DNA of 64,000 bases from Helopsaltes ochotensis (Eukaryota; Chordata; Aves; Passeriformes; Locustellidae). A program made the translations under genes and the position numbers. Under the pieces are notes generated by a model. That model made no database searches, was not told where the DNA came from, and saw nothing but the letters and a program-made list of their open reading frames with translations. Below, piece after piece: positions 27,701 to 40,643 of this stretch. Each line of letters starts with the position of its first letter. Position 1 is the first letter of the stretch. Where the stretch lies: the NCBI GenBank assembly GCA_013400155.1, contig VXBM01001015.1:238437-302436 (forward strand), read 5' to 3'.

Positions 27701-29770
27701 TGTGTGTATCTTCTGTGTAGTACTGGAGCACAAAATTTACTGCTGTTTATCAAACCTATTCTTTTTGTAGAATTTTTTCTGTAATTCCAGTAGAGATGTT
27801 TCAGACGATTGTACCACTTTTAAGAGGTCTTTTAAGCAGTTGGAAGTTTTGTCGTGTTGGCTGTCAAAGGTAGCTTCTCAGTGCTATTAAAACTTGAATC
27901 TTAAAGTACTTGCTAGTTGAAAAACAAGAATTAAAGTTTAGTCACAGCTCCTTTTTGTTTTTAAATATGTAGTTTGCGTTACTGTGTAGGTAGTTGTTAC
28001 TTCCAAAAAATGTATCATGATAGCTGTCTGTCATATCCATAAAGCTAGATCAAAACATTACCTGTAACTTAACTGCAGGAAAACTTGAAGTTCCTAATAG
28101 CAGTTTCTTTTTTGGTGTTTTTCTTGGAGTCTTGATTCATTTTGAATGTGTAAACTCAACTTCTAGAGTAAAAACACTTTCAGCTGATCTGGTTATTTAG
28201 TACTACAGAAGGCTTTGACTTTCCTTTTAGCAGAGCTTTAGGTACTTTTCAGCTCTTAATCAGCGAATGAGACTAAAAATCTCATTGCTCTTTGGTCTTT
28301 ATACTTTGCATGAGTGTATGCTCTGCTCCTCCTAAATGAGAAATAAAATAGCTTTGTCATATGAGGACCTTTATTGGCTTTTATAATTGAGTGTTTAAAA
28401 GAGTTGTCTTTTAAAGGCTTTTGATTCTCTTGCTGAATTGAACAACTTTGTCATTCTCAAGGGATGAATCATTTTTCTTTTTCAATGTTAATAATGTTGC
28501 TGGGTTATGAAAGTCTTTTTCAAAGATAGCTGCTATGGGTGTTAAAGCAGTAATCAACCCTTCACTGTACCTTATCAGTAAGATTTGGTATTAGCTGGCA
28601 TTTTCTTCTGAAGTGTTACATGTTCCATTTATATTAATCATATAAAATCCAGTCACATAGGCTGAAGCTAGTTGGTACTTGGTACATTTGTATCTGTCAT
28701 GTTCTGCATCAGATTAAAAGTTTTCTCTGTTCTTTGAACTTTATTATTATTTTAAATTTAGTTATAGGTATAGATATATAGTTGATGTTTAGATATTAAT
28801 GAAGTTTTTTTGCCTATTAACTTGTTCAAGTGTCATGGGCTGAAATCTCACATCCTCAATAATAATATGGTTTGTTTTCCATTTCTTTTGAGAATTGTGG
28901 AAGATGAAGATGTAATATTTACATTTTTCAGCACATGTGCAATTTAGCTAGTAATTAACCAGGAATCCATGTTTTGCGTGCCTTTCTAGTTAGAGATGTG
29001 TAGGGACCATCCCACATCATTTTCATATGCAGTGACTTTTGAAATTTATATATTTCTGTGATTTATACATGCATTTTATATGGTCTTTCAGAGAAATGAC
29101 ATATATGTACAACTAATTTTAGTAATTCTAATGTTGAATGGTATTTCAGACTTCAAACAAATAATGTTATCATTGTACAGGACGAAAGAAAAACAGACAT
29201 GGCAATAACTAGCCTGCTAGTCAGTCAAAACTGTCCACACAAAGTAGATTATAAAATACTATCAAACTTCAGTTTGAGAAAATCATCTGTAATACTGAAT
29301 GTTTATCAGCCTAACTTTATCCTTTGAAAACCTTAACACATTGTGTAGTGAGAGCATAGTTTTAAACGTAAGACTTTCTGGAAAAGTGTTGCTTTTGGAA
29401 TGAAGTACTGTAATTTTAAATGTTAAAGACTTGCAGGAAAGGAGTTGTTAGAGCTGTGAATCTGTGCTGTCAATTACTGGCCATGTCAGCTACCTGGAGT
29501 GTCCTCTGCCAAAGCTGTACAGGCGGGGTCTATCTGCCATCCCATCCCAAACTATGACGCTTTAAACACTGGAGACTTTCACTGCATTCTGTACATACAG
29601 AAGAATCTTATGTGCTTCACATTCTTCGCCTTGGTTCACTGTTGGCTTACCTCTAGCAGTGCTTTCAGTCTCCCTGACCCTTAATTACATTCCATGATTC
29701 TTATGTGCCATGCATGAGGAAAAACATTTTTGGAGTAATGCATTTTGATTTGGCATAGCAATTTTGACAG

Positions 29771-29798
29771 TTTCTACCTGAAAATTTTCAGGTAGAAA
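29771..29798. repeat. Perfect 28-bp palindrome without spacer
   Basis: The left arm TTTCTACCTGAAAA (29771-29784) is followed directly by its exact reverse complement (29785-29798). Symmetry stops at both ends (G at 29770 against A at 29799). No transposon ends, repeat family or conserved motif was recognised around it. Confidence 0.95.
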
Positions 29799-30460
29799 AT
29801 GCCATGTGGATTTAGATGCACTAAACTGGTTTGCAGTTTCTTTTAATGATCTAAACAAAGAAATTAAAGGTCTATTTATGAATGACCAGATATAAGTGAC
29901 TTTCTTACAGTTTTCTTCAGCTTTTGGGATTATTCATGTAAAAGCAGCAGATAAACAGCATAAAACCTTACAGTGTACTTTCATATGCAGATATTTTTCT
30001 TCTTGATAAAGCAGGTGTGGATGAGAAAAAACGGTAGTGGTAGTAAAGCATATTTTCATTTATGTTGAGATAAATGCTTCTCAGAAAATTCTTAAATATC
30101 AGTAGAGAAATGCTCACACATGGCTTATTTCTGTGTCTTAAGCCATTCACAAAAATAGAGAGACTGGGGGATCTTCACCTATGTTTTCTTACTTCTTCTT
30201 TTTTCTTTACTTTTTTTAATCTCTTTCTGAAGGTTGAATGCTAACTCAAAGAGAATAAAACCTTTTGAAGCTCATTAAGGTGGCACATAAATATGATTTG
30301 CATTTAATGATAGTTACAGCAGTTTCAGACCTATCACAGCAAATCCATAGGTTTTTAGAGGATTATCAAATTCTATGGTAACTTTTCAAAAGTAAAGGAC
30401 AAACAATTATTTAACAAAATATGTAAGCCTTTTGGTAGATTTGTCTTTATTAATTTGCAC

Positions 30461-30488
30461 AATCACAGAATCAGGTTAAAATGGGGTT
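30461..30488 (-). mobile_element. Possible CR1 3' tip remnant
   Basis: AATCACAGAATCAGGTTAAA resembles the reverse-oriented extreme 3' end of CR1, but the match is short and the following bases do not continue convincingly. It could be chance. Confidence 0.3.
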
Positions 30489-30999
30489 TGTACATTCTGT
30501 TTCATTCATACTGTATTATATAGAAAGAACTTCCTTGCAGTTATATATGCATCAAGGAATACCTGTAAATATAAGGATTCTTACTAGAGATTTTAATATG
30601 CCTTGTCCAAGAGATTCTGTATGTTACAATAATATATAATGTATCTATTAGAAAATATGCATCAGTATATGCATTACAATAGTATAAATCATCTATCCCT
30701 TTAATTTCAGAGGATAGAACTCTTTATAATCCTTTCTTGTGTGACTATCATATATATGAGTTTATGTATATCTACCGTAAGCTAAGCATAGAGTAAATAT
30801 ACTATATTTGAATAAAATGTTGCTAGAGTTGTTACAGAAGCTGTGTTGAAGACATTGGGGTTTAATTTAAATTTTGACAGAGAAGGCCAAGGAAACTTGA
30901 AGCATATTCTTAATGATTACTGAAGTGATCCAATAATTATGAAAGATTACTAGGGAGTAGTCTAGTGGAAGATAAACTGACTTCTCCACTCTCTGGCAG

Positions 31000-31178
31000 G
31001 TGGATGACATCTTAGGAGAAGGGAGTGATGAAAGTGATACTGAAAAAAAAAAGCCTGAAGAGGAAGGTGAAAAACCTCAGACTAGTGCAACACAGACTCT
31101 AGGGAGGAAGGCAGATCAAAGACCTGGATCATCATCATCATCATCAAGTGAAAGAAGTTTAACAGGCAGTGTACCCAG
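31000..31178 (+). CDS. CTDP1: CTDP1 internal coding exon, acidic/serine-rich linker
   Basis: This exon is 179 nt: 59 codons and the first two bases of an arginine codon, starting in phase 0 with VDDILGEGSDESDTEKKKPE. The VDDILGEGSD block is highly conserved in vertebrate FCP1. The rest is a variable, probably disordered linker rich in E, K and S, with casein kinase 2-type S/T-D/E contexts (EGSDESDTE). It contains an A10 tract encoding E-K-K-K and a (TCA)6 run inside seven consecutive serines. The acceptor is CTCTGGCAG|GTG. The donor is CCAG|GTAGGA, and in-frame read-through past it meets TAG at once (31180-31182). Skipping this exon alone shifts the terminal exon out of frame. Confidence 0.97.
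31043..31052 (+). repeat. CTDP1: A10 mononucleotide run in coding exon
   Basis: Ten consecutive A bases span codons GAA AAA AAA AAG (E-K-K-K). Runs of this length in coding sequence are prone to replication and polymerase slippage. Confidence 0.97.
31129..31146 (+). repeat. CTDP1: (TCA)6 trinucleotide run encoding poly-serine
   Basis: Six perfect TCA codons followed by AGT give seven serines in a row within the acidic linker. Length changes here would stay in frame, so it is a candidate length polymorphism. Confidence 0.97.
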
Positions 31179-34100
31179 GTAGGAATTTTTACAATGTAAG
31201 AAGTCTTAATGATGTTTCATTGTGTTTGTGCTATTCAGTATGCTTTCTTAAAATCTGGTATTTGCAATGTGATGCTAAACTATGTGTAGGCAACTTTTTC
31301 TTGCAAGTCTGTGAAGTTGTGATGCTTATCTCTGCAGTGTTTTGGGGTTTATTTAAGGAAGTGGTCTTAATAAATGTCTTATTGAGAACCAGGATATCAC
31401 CTATTCAGAAAGAACTGAAGGCAACTGAACTGCACTTACTTTAAAATTGTCTCAATCCTGTGTCAAATATAGAACCATGTCCTCTGCAGTGTCACTTAAG
31501 GTAAAATAAAGCATGGTTTGGAAAGCTATGCTTTTTTCATCCTGAATTTTTGAGATAGTTTTATGTCAGTCATTCGTAACAATGAGGTTGTTGGGATACT
31601 TTTCTACTTCGAAAGAAATTTAAACTTGCTAGTCTAAGTGCTTATGTTAAATATGTTAATGAATGATTCTCAATTTGCAGCCTGTTAACAGTTTTTAAGC
31701 TTAACAATTTAGAGCAAGTAATACAAGGTTTTAATTAAGAATTGCAGGGGTCATCATCCTGTACTACAGGGTGCTGAATGTGCAAACATGACTCACATGT
31801 GTGTTGTACTTCCTTTCTGCTCTCTAACCAAACTCTGTTCCCAACCATAAGACTTTAGGCTCTAACACATTTTCCCTAACGAGTATAATATAAGTAGTAG
31901 GTCTTAAGCAACTGGCTTACATTATTTTAACTTTTCTGAGCTTTGTTCTAGCACACAAAGAAGGTATAAGAGAAACTGCAAGAACTGCCACAGAATGTGA
32001 AGTATAAATGTTTATGGAAAGCTTTTGATTGGGGTAATGACGTTGCTGTGTTGTTGGGTTTATTGGAGAAGTAGCTACAGGGGAAGCTTGCATGGCCTTT
32101 TAGTTTATCATGGGTATTTCTGATCATTGAACTTCTTCAGAAAAAAGTCTCAAAGTTATGAGAATTCGATTTATCTCAAATGAAAAGAAAAAATTTCTCC
32201 TAAATGAAGTTTGGAGGAGGAGAGGGAAGCAAATGATGAATGTTTTAAAATACAGCTTGAAGCAGCAATGCATGGTGGTAGCATGTCACTGTTAAGTCAT
32301 TCTGTGACGTTTCATTGTGTGGAATGAAATACCAGTTTCTGGAAATCAAAGGGAAGAAGGAGTCACATCAAGGAACATTGCTAACATTACACCAAGTATG
32401 GTGTAAAAAGATAGAGCAAGTGAATTTCTAATTAAGCTTTATTCTATATTCAGGAAGGTTTTTAAGTAAGCTTGGCAATGCATCTTCACTCAGAAACTAT
32501 ATAGACATAGTAGTGTTCTTGCTGGGATAAAGTCTTTGAGCAGCTGCTTAAGTAACTTTTCTATTTTCGACCTTTCCACCTCTTAAGAGTTTCCTTGTCA
32601 GTTTGCTAAATTGCATTCAGGATTGAGCTTGAATGGCGTGCTGGAAAACATACTGACAAAAAGTGCTCGTTCAGATGCTGACCCAGTGTCTATTAGTCAG
32701 GAAATTCTGCTTGATAAGAAAAGAACCCGTAATTCCAATTACATTTTAAGTTTGAAACTTTAAATTGATGCTTTCATATTCAGTTAGTGTTGTATGTGCT
32801 AAAGAGGTACCGTATAAGAGGGGTAATGTAAGAACAGTCTCTGAAAAACAGAAGATGAACAAGAAATAGTCCAGATATGATCCAGTACTTCTATAACCTG
32901 GCTCAGTTCATTCTTATTAGAGATGAGGCCTACAGAGACTGTAGGTTTCTGCTGCTCCTCTACACTTTTCCAGTAGTTACTGACATTGAAACCATAGTGC
33001 TTACAAAAAAATCTAGCGCTTACATTTAATGCTAATCTTCAGTCATGAAACTTACAGAATACCTTGATCATTTCTCTGATTGCTGCCACTTCCGAAATTC
33101 TCAAGCATGGAGAAAAAAAAATCTTTGAGAAAACTGATAGCTCATACTGAAGGGGAAATGCAGCTTTTCTCCTAGATCCATTGCTAATTCATAATCAGTG
33201 AAATAATAATCATAATCTGAGCTTAAGCTCAGAGCCTCAGAAATCCCTCAACTATTTTCTGGATTTTCTAGACACTGCCCATTTACTAGAATTTTAAAAG
33301 GAATAGAGATATTTTGATTCCTAAGTGTTTTCTTTCAAATATTATAGTATTTCCTTACAACAGCCACTCTTCTAGAAGACAGAAATTATAGTTTTCCTTT
33401 CTTTCTTACTGACAGAAAAGACTGCTGCAAACTCTGGTGCAAAATTTTGGTGACATCTTTTATCCCAATTGAACAAGTATATTCATTGTAACTGTAACTT
33501 TATTCCAGTTCCCAGTCCCATTCTACTTTGAGAGTCTTGAGACTTAAGTTTTTTTACAGCTCAGTGCTTCTCAAGATGTCAGACTCAGATTTGTTATAGT
33601 CTAGGATATTTTTCAAAAATAATTTCAGTGACAAACCATTCAAAACATATTAAGGAACTATCTGGTATGTGGTCGAAGTCTTCTTGAAAGCACCCTTAAT
33701 AGCCAGCAGCACATCTAAAATATGGCTGAGAAAACAACTGTAGAAATTCAACCTTTTTGCAAAAAAGAATTATGTTTCCTTTGTTTTCTTACCCAAGCAA
33801 CTCATTGCTTTGTTTCACTAGTAAAGTTGTAATGTTATTGCACTGAACAGTCTTCCAAAATTCCTTTCTAGATGATGTGAGTATGCTGTTGATTTGATTT
33901 TTACAGTATAGAAAAGCTGAAGATCTAAATTTAGAAATACTGGTGATTTAAAGTCATCATTTCCTGCCTCATGGATCATTTGTTGCATTAGCATAGCTCA
34001 CTTAATCATCAAGCAATCTGTCTGTTAAAGAGCTTCCGTGTAAGGTCACCCTAGAAAAAAATGTATTGTGTGGAGTTAATTTTAAGAACTAAATCTTTCG

Positions 34101-37100
34101 TTATCTCCTTTCCCTTAGAATAGATTTTATTTAAGGGGACACTCAGTGATGTCTAAGTGCAAAAGGAAAGGGGATCAAAATTTCTGTATGTGGTTAGTGC
34201 TTGGATGTTCAAGAAAACATTAACCTGAAGTCCAGAGTGAACAAATCCTAAAGTAAACAATTGCTTGCGTTTGCAGGTAATTGGAAAATGTTGTTTGTCT
34301 GAAGAAAATTCAAATTCATTTTACTCTCATTGATAGAGCTTCTCCCACATAATTGTTTAATACTTGTAATCTGAATTCTGTGATGTGTGGTTATTCTAAA
34401 CTACTTACATTTCTGGAGCCATTAGAGTTTTGCCATGCATAATAATGAGGTCCTTTTGAATATCTCATGTTCAGATTCCTCAGTAAGAACCAGAGTTCAT
34501 TATTGGAGCTGGCCAGAAGTAGAGGATCAGTTCAGTTCATTTCTAAAACTGCAGTGTGCTTTTGGCTGTGGGCCTGTCGTGTCAGTGGCCGTGGGATTAC
34601 AGAGGAGCATGTCGCATTTTAAAGACTGTTCCTCAAAGCTTATTCCATCTATCTTCATGTTGCAGAGGCAGCACTTCAGTTAAGCATTGGTGAATGAGGT
34701 TGAATCTTGCAGCCCGTTCAGGGGCTTTACGATCTCTGCATAGAATTAAGAGTGCTGGAAAACTACAGAAAGCAAATGCGGCCCATTTATTGATTTTGGC
34801 AATGAGATATTGAATCCCAAATCAATCGAAGTATGTTTGATAGGAGCAGTAGCTCATTGTTGTTCCTTGATGTAATTTGGTAAATAAATGCAGTTTTCCT
34901 ACTTGAATGCATTTAATGCATTTTAATGAGGATCTCACTCTATTTTAGAGAGATCCAATATGTCTCCTTTACAAAGCAGGAAACCCACTCAGCCTTAAAA
35001 GAGAATGTATAATCTTTGAATAGGGAAAAAACCACACCCAAACTGTGCAAAATTAGAGATCCTTGGCAGGCAACTACCTGCTCTCCAAGTTGTGGGAAAG
35101 GCTGATTTGCTCTAAGAATTTGCAGTGATAGGTGGCACTTGTCAGTTTGAAGGTGCTTCCCTGAAAATGTTTTTCTTAAGATGAAGCAAATTAAGGAAGC
35201 TCAACATAGATGATGTGATGGCTCCAATTTTATAGATTATTACACTTACAAAGTTTCAAATTGTTTGAGTCTATTTCAGAGAACAGCCCAAATTTGTCTC
35301 CCATGATTAATTCCTATAAGTTCGGTCTAGTTCAGCATTCTAAATTAAACATCTGGGAGAAGAAAGCATCCTTCAGGTAATAAGACAATGTGATGAATAT
35401 TTTTTACATAACCAAATTATGACTGATTTTTTGCAAGGTTATTTCAAGTACTTTTTTCTTGCGTTTAAAACTTAACTTATATGAGTAATACAACACCTGG
35501 ATTGGCCAGCACATTCCGAGTCTGCACAGTACTCTTGTGATGAGTTTAAATGCTATTCACAGAGGCATTTTGAGGTGTTAAGAGCTGAAACTTTCACCAA
35601 CTTCATTTTTCCCAAAACTAGTTATTGTATTCAGCCTCCAAAGTAGGAGTTTTTCTTGATTCCTTCTGGTATATTTTTTTCCTTAGCATAACAATTGTTC
35701 TTGTAGTTACTGCAAGCTGAGAGTATGTTTAAATGATTGAATTTCCTTACATTTCTAACAGTTTAGAAGTAAACAGACTCTTTGATGTAGTCCACATAAG
35801 CAATTAAAAAATTACTGCAGATTCAGTGAGGGTTTTTTCTCAGAAGCAATGGTGAAACACTCCAGACTGAAATCCAGGATCAGCTTCTAAAGAGAAATGC
35901 TTCTGTTGGCAGCACATCTTGCTGTTTTCACATGAGCCGGCTGTTCTGCAGAATTTTAATGTCATTCCTGTTTGGAAGTGATTTTGATGATGACTCTAAA
36001 ATGGAAGAGGATTCTGGGCATGCAAAATATAATTTGTTTCTGTATTTATATATTAAAAATAGGTTTTCATACAGGAATGTTTTTATTTGAAAGATCTCTT
36101 GTTACCCAAAATTTCCACGTGAAAAAATCAATACTGAGGTAATAACAGCTTTTTGAAGCCATTTTAATTAACTTGTTTTTCTCCAAAGGTAATTTTTATT
36201 TTCAAATGTGTGTTGTCCCAAGTACTCTGCCCTCTGCTACATTGAATCAACAACTTTCAGTTTGCTGCTAGAAAATCCTAGATCCAGGTTCTAGAGGATT
36301 AAATAAATGGAAACAAATGCTGAATCTCAGTTGATAGTTCACATATCAGGGGTGTGCCTTTTTCAGGCCTTCTTGAAAATTGTCCAAATGTCCTGAAAAC
36401 TAGGAGTCCTTCAGCTTGTAATCTTTATCTGATAGGGTTAGGATCTGATTAGTGACCACCTTCAAAGCTTCATTAGTTGCTTTGGGGAACTGCAGTGCAT
36501 CCTATCCCCATTTAACCACATTCATTAGGTTATTAAGACATTGGTTTTTGACACTTGGTACTTTTGTTTTCAGTGTTCTGTTTAGGTTGATTCTCAGCTT
36601 TTTGTCTTTGTCTCACATATTTGTGGTAAAATTGACCTTTCCTAATTTGTATTTCTGAACCAGTCATTCTTTCCCCTCATCTCCTCAGAGAAAAAGTAGT
36701 TTGGAGAGATAGGTGGTTTTGCTGACTTGAACTTTCCATATCTGTTATATCTCACTCTTTGGTCCTTGTCTTTGTTACAAAGCACAAAAGATGGTGTTAA
36801 GAGCTGTGCCAAGAATGTTTGTACTTGAAAAGTGTAGTTACAGGCCATGCTTTGTTCCATTTGAATAGCTTTTTTTCATGAAAAGTAGATTTGATGGAAG
36901 TGAAATCATGTCCAAGCTCTTAAGTGATTCCTTCCCTATAGCAATCTTTTTCATAAACCTTCAGTAAATACTGGAGAGTTATTCTGAGTATGTCTTTTAC
37001 TCATTGATCTGTGGAGCTTTAGCTGAAACCTGAAAATTAAGGGGTTCTTAAATCAGAAAACTTCAACAGTATTAGTGTGTAATTGCAGATATCTAGAGAA

Positions 37101-37533
37101 GTCACTGAATAACTCAACTTTTCCAATATCATATGTTATATGTTAAAATTATCAGTGGAGAATTAGAAAATGGTTACTATTCAGTCATATCACTTGGCTG
37201 TAACACACTTCTAAAAAAAGTCATTCTTATACTATGGCCTCACAAATATTGTATATGATGAGCAGAGCTTCATTTGCAAGTGAAGTAACAGTTTGCTATG
37301 ACAGTCTTTTGAAGGAGTATTTGAAGGCTTTTACAATAGATAACACAAGCATTCAGGTGGCTATGACACAAGTGCAAGTCCTGTAACAGTGCCAGTAGAA
37401 GACAGATTTTTCTTCCCAGTAATGAGGTTAAGCATCATTGGGTTTTCTTATAAAATTCTGAGTTACTCTGTAATTAATTTAAAACTATTACAGAATATAG
37501 ATTTTAAACTCTCTGATAAGAGAAACTGCCTGC

Positions 37534-37548
37534 TTTTTTTTTTTTTTT
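37534..37548. repeat. T15 homopolymer
   Basis: A run of 15 T bases followed by CCCC in the last intron. It has no associated element that I recognise. Confidence 0.95.
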
Positions 37549-40500
37549 CCCCTTCTTGTTAGAGCAGGATGGGATATCCAGCATGACTTTGCTCTAAGGA
37601 AGCTGTGAGCTGCAGGCAGTGCTTGTCTGTGTGTTATCTCAGATGGAAAGGCAGGGCAAAGAGTTGGGTTATTTTCCACCATGTGAAATAATTTTTTAAG
37701 AGGAAAACTCCTTTTTATGCCTGCAGCAACCAGAAGAACTGTAAGGCCTGTTTGTTACTAGTGGCTCAAGAAACAAGTTACTATGCTGGCCATTTGCTGC
37801 TCTTTGGTGTCTCCTCATATGAGAAAGTTACCCGACATCTTATGTTGAAGAGCAGAATTGTTGTGGGCAAGTCACTTAGTCAAGTGAGGGGAAAAGAATG
37901 CTTCCTGTGGAGAGGGAATACAGAATTCTACTTCCTTCTTCAGCTTAATACATCAGTGGTTTTCCACTGGGGAGATACCTACCTTGTGAAACAGCTGTGA
38001 AGCAGTTTGTCTGGATCCTAACATCTGCTCTCCAGTGAGGCTTGCCAGGCTCACTGAACAGGGTTAACAGTATGAAGGATCCCTAACTCCTTAGGTGCCT
38101 TCCAGCTGGTCAGACAGTATTTAGTCTTTACCTATTTATAGAGTATTGTTCACTTCTCTATATGTCTACTTTTGATCTGGAGGTTCTTTATTCTCTGAGC
38201 AGAAAGGAGTACAAGGAGCACACAGTATGGTCAAAGTCACAGGGGATTCTCTCATTAGACCTACGTGTCAGGTCATTTAAGGTTTTAAATAAGTTCCATT
38301 CTCTTTCAAAGCTACTTCACTGATTGTCTTTCCTTAACATTTCAAGGAGTCTTTTTGAATTTAAGATTGAATCATCCAACTCTTTTATACATAATATTTG
38401 AAATAATGGCACTTGCAAAATGGCAGTAATATTCTACTCATTTACTGTGTCTGAACCGGCTAATATGTCTTTGCTGGATGCATTGCAGGAGTTTGCTCAG
38501 ATGCATGTTGTTGGATGCTTCTTAAATAGCTTTTCACAAAGGATTCAAAATTCCATTGCCATGAAAAGATGATACCAAATTTGCTCTGCTTTTTTCTGTA
38601 TAATCTTCCTAGGAAGTCTTTACTAATGGAAAGGTCTCTGTAGGTTTTTCTACGCTAAAAATGCGATTTTCAAGTTTTTTTCTGAATTTTAAATTCAGCT
38701 AAGTCTGCATTCTGCTATAATGAATGCCCTAAAGCTTGTGTTTTTTCCTCCCTCTAAAAAGCTATGAGGTGTATCTATGGCATATTAAGCCGGGAAGACT
38801 AACTTTAAATCATATGGAAATAATTGGGTTGCAAAATGCGTGTATGAGAGTTACTTCATGGTTTTGTGGCATTGGTGTCAGGAGAAGGTGAAGATGTAGA
38901 GAGATATTCTACATCCTTGTAACTCCACAGTAGGGTAGAACGATGCTGGAAGGTACTGGTGGGTAGGTGTGCTCTAAGGAGTATAAATGTGTGGTACTAT
39001 TTTCAATAGACTATTTTATTTGATAGTCGGGAGGGAAAAAATGTCTGACATGCCTAACTAAATTGATAGTTTAGAAGACTATTACATTTCTATTTAAAAA
39101 CAAAGAAAAAATAATTAATTTCTACAAGTAAGAGGGTTATCTGGGAGATCTCTTGCAAGAGGGAATGCTGTTAGAAAGGGAGATTGGCACTACTTTTTAG
39201 AAAAATTGAGTGGAATTCTCAAATACAAGTAAAAAAAACCATTCAGGCTTGGTGAAAAAAAAATTTTCTTCATTTGATATTCTGTGCTACCTGATGATAG
39301 AATGGACTGTTCCCATGGGGGAATTTTGAGATAAAATCTGTATCAGTTTGTTAGGTTTTTAAAGAGAAATTATCTTTCTATTAGTATCTTAAATTTCCAC
39401 ATCTGGTCTGTGTGTCCTTCACTTTTAGATTTGGTGTTTAGTTTTCTTCTGCTGCTGCGGTAGAGAAGCTTTTTATTTTATTCTTCATTTAAACAAATTA
39501 AGCTTTATGATCTCATATAGAAAAATTCATGTGGACAAGTCTAAAAGCTTGTAAGTCGTTAAGTATAGTTTGAACTACTCTAGCTGTTCAGGAAACAATT
39601 ACCAAAAGCATTAAATAAATGGATATATTATTTATTTCATATTTCCTCAGAGGTAAATCAGAGAGGAAACTCTGGGACATTTAGTGGCAAATGTTTGAAA
39701 GCAGTTGTGAGAAATGAAGGCGTTTCTGTGTACAAAGTATTCAACCAAGAAGCAAATGGTAGCAAGTGAGGGTGCCTTTGGTACTTGAAGGTTGTATCTC
39801 CATTTGTGTTTTAGTCCAGGTGAGGAGTGCGCCTTGAAGCAATGCTTTGATGTGGCTCCCAAAGGGTTCTCAGGGTTTGTCATTTCCTTTGGGTTAGCGT
39901 AAGCTGGGGTTTCACCCCAAGAGCTTGCTGTGGGCCAGCCGCTAATGCACATTCAATACAGAGAATGAGCTGAGAGCTCATCCAGAGTAAAACCCTATTT
40001 CTGCCTTAATCAGCTTAAGGCCCACGTGCATAAATGCCGGATGTATTGTCTGAGTGCATAGAGTGTCAATGGGACAAAAGTAAAGGTCACTGGCATTACT
40101 CTGTTTAAACTTTTATATACTTACAGAGTTGGATTCCTTTTTTAAATCTCTTTTGATATTTATCTAGATGGTGAACATAATTTTGCAGTTATTTCTTGGT
40201 CATTTAAATGTTGGGACATCTCAATACACTATTTTAAAATTTCGAGCGGTTAAATTACTTAAATTATAAGCATGACACTGATAAATGGTAAAAACAGGTG
40301 TATAAGCAAATGAACGCATGGCTCAGTTTCTTTAATGAAAGCACTTAAGTAGATGAGTCATTCATATCTTCAAGCTTGTTAATGATTTTAATGGCCTAAA
40401 GTTTCAAGCTGTTACTGAAAATATATCTACTACAGCTTCAGTTAAATTGCAGACTAAATTACAGTTCTGTTTCTGGCTGCTGATTAGTCTTGTGGGTAAA

Positions 40501-40609
40501 CAGTGTGAATCCAGTTGTCAAGAAAACTAAGCAAAATACTTGAGAAAAGGAATCTGAATATTCAATATGTAGGGGAAAGATGTTATTGCAGTTTGCCTCC
40601 TTTTTTTTT

Positions 40610-40643
40610 TTTCAGAGAAGTGTTTTTCACTTTCAGAGAAGTG
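40610..40643. repeat. TTTCAGAGAAGTG duplication behind a T tract
   Basis: TTTCAGAGAAGTG occurs at 40610-40622 and again at 40631-40643 (period 21). The first copy follows a T run from 40601, so that TTTTTTTTTTTTCAG mimics a strong 3' splice site inside the intron. Confidence 0.8.

Larger units (their letters stand above)
7048..30999 (+). other. CTDP1: CTDP1 intron, 24 kb
   Basis: This phase-0 intron lies between DKE and VDDILGEGSD, which are adjacent in vertebrate FCP1, so no coding exon is missing. It holds a class II-like solo LTR (7677-7959), CR1 pieces near 15.4, 21.9 and 24.5 kb, and a perfect palindrome at 29771-29798. The remainder (about 8.0-15.4, 15.6-21.9, 22.2-24.5 and 24.7-30.9 kb) is AT-rich unique DNA. 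I see no RNA gene, exon or recognisable repeat in it, apart from a possible CR1 tip near 30.46 kb. Confidence 0.9.
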
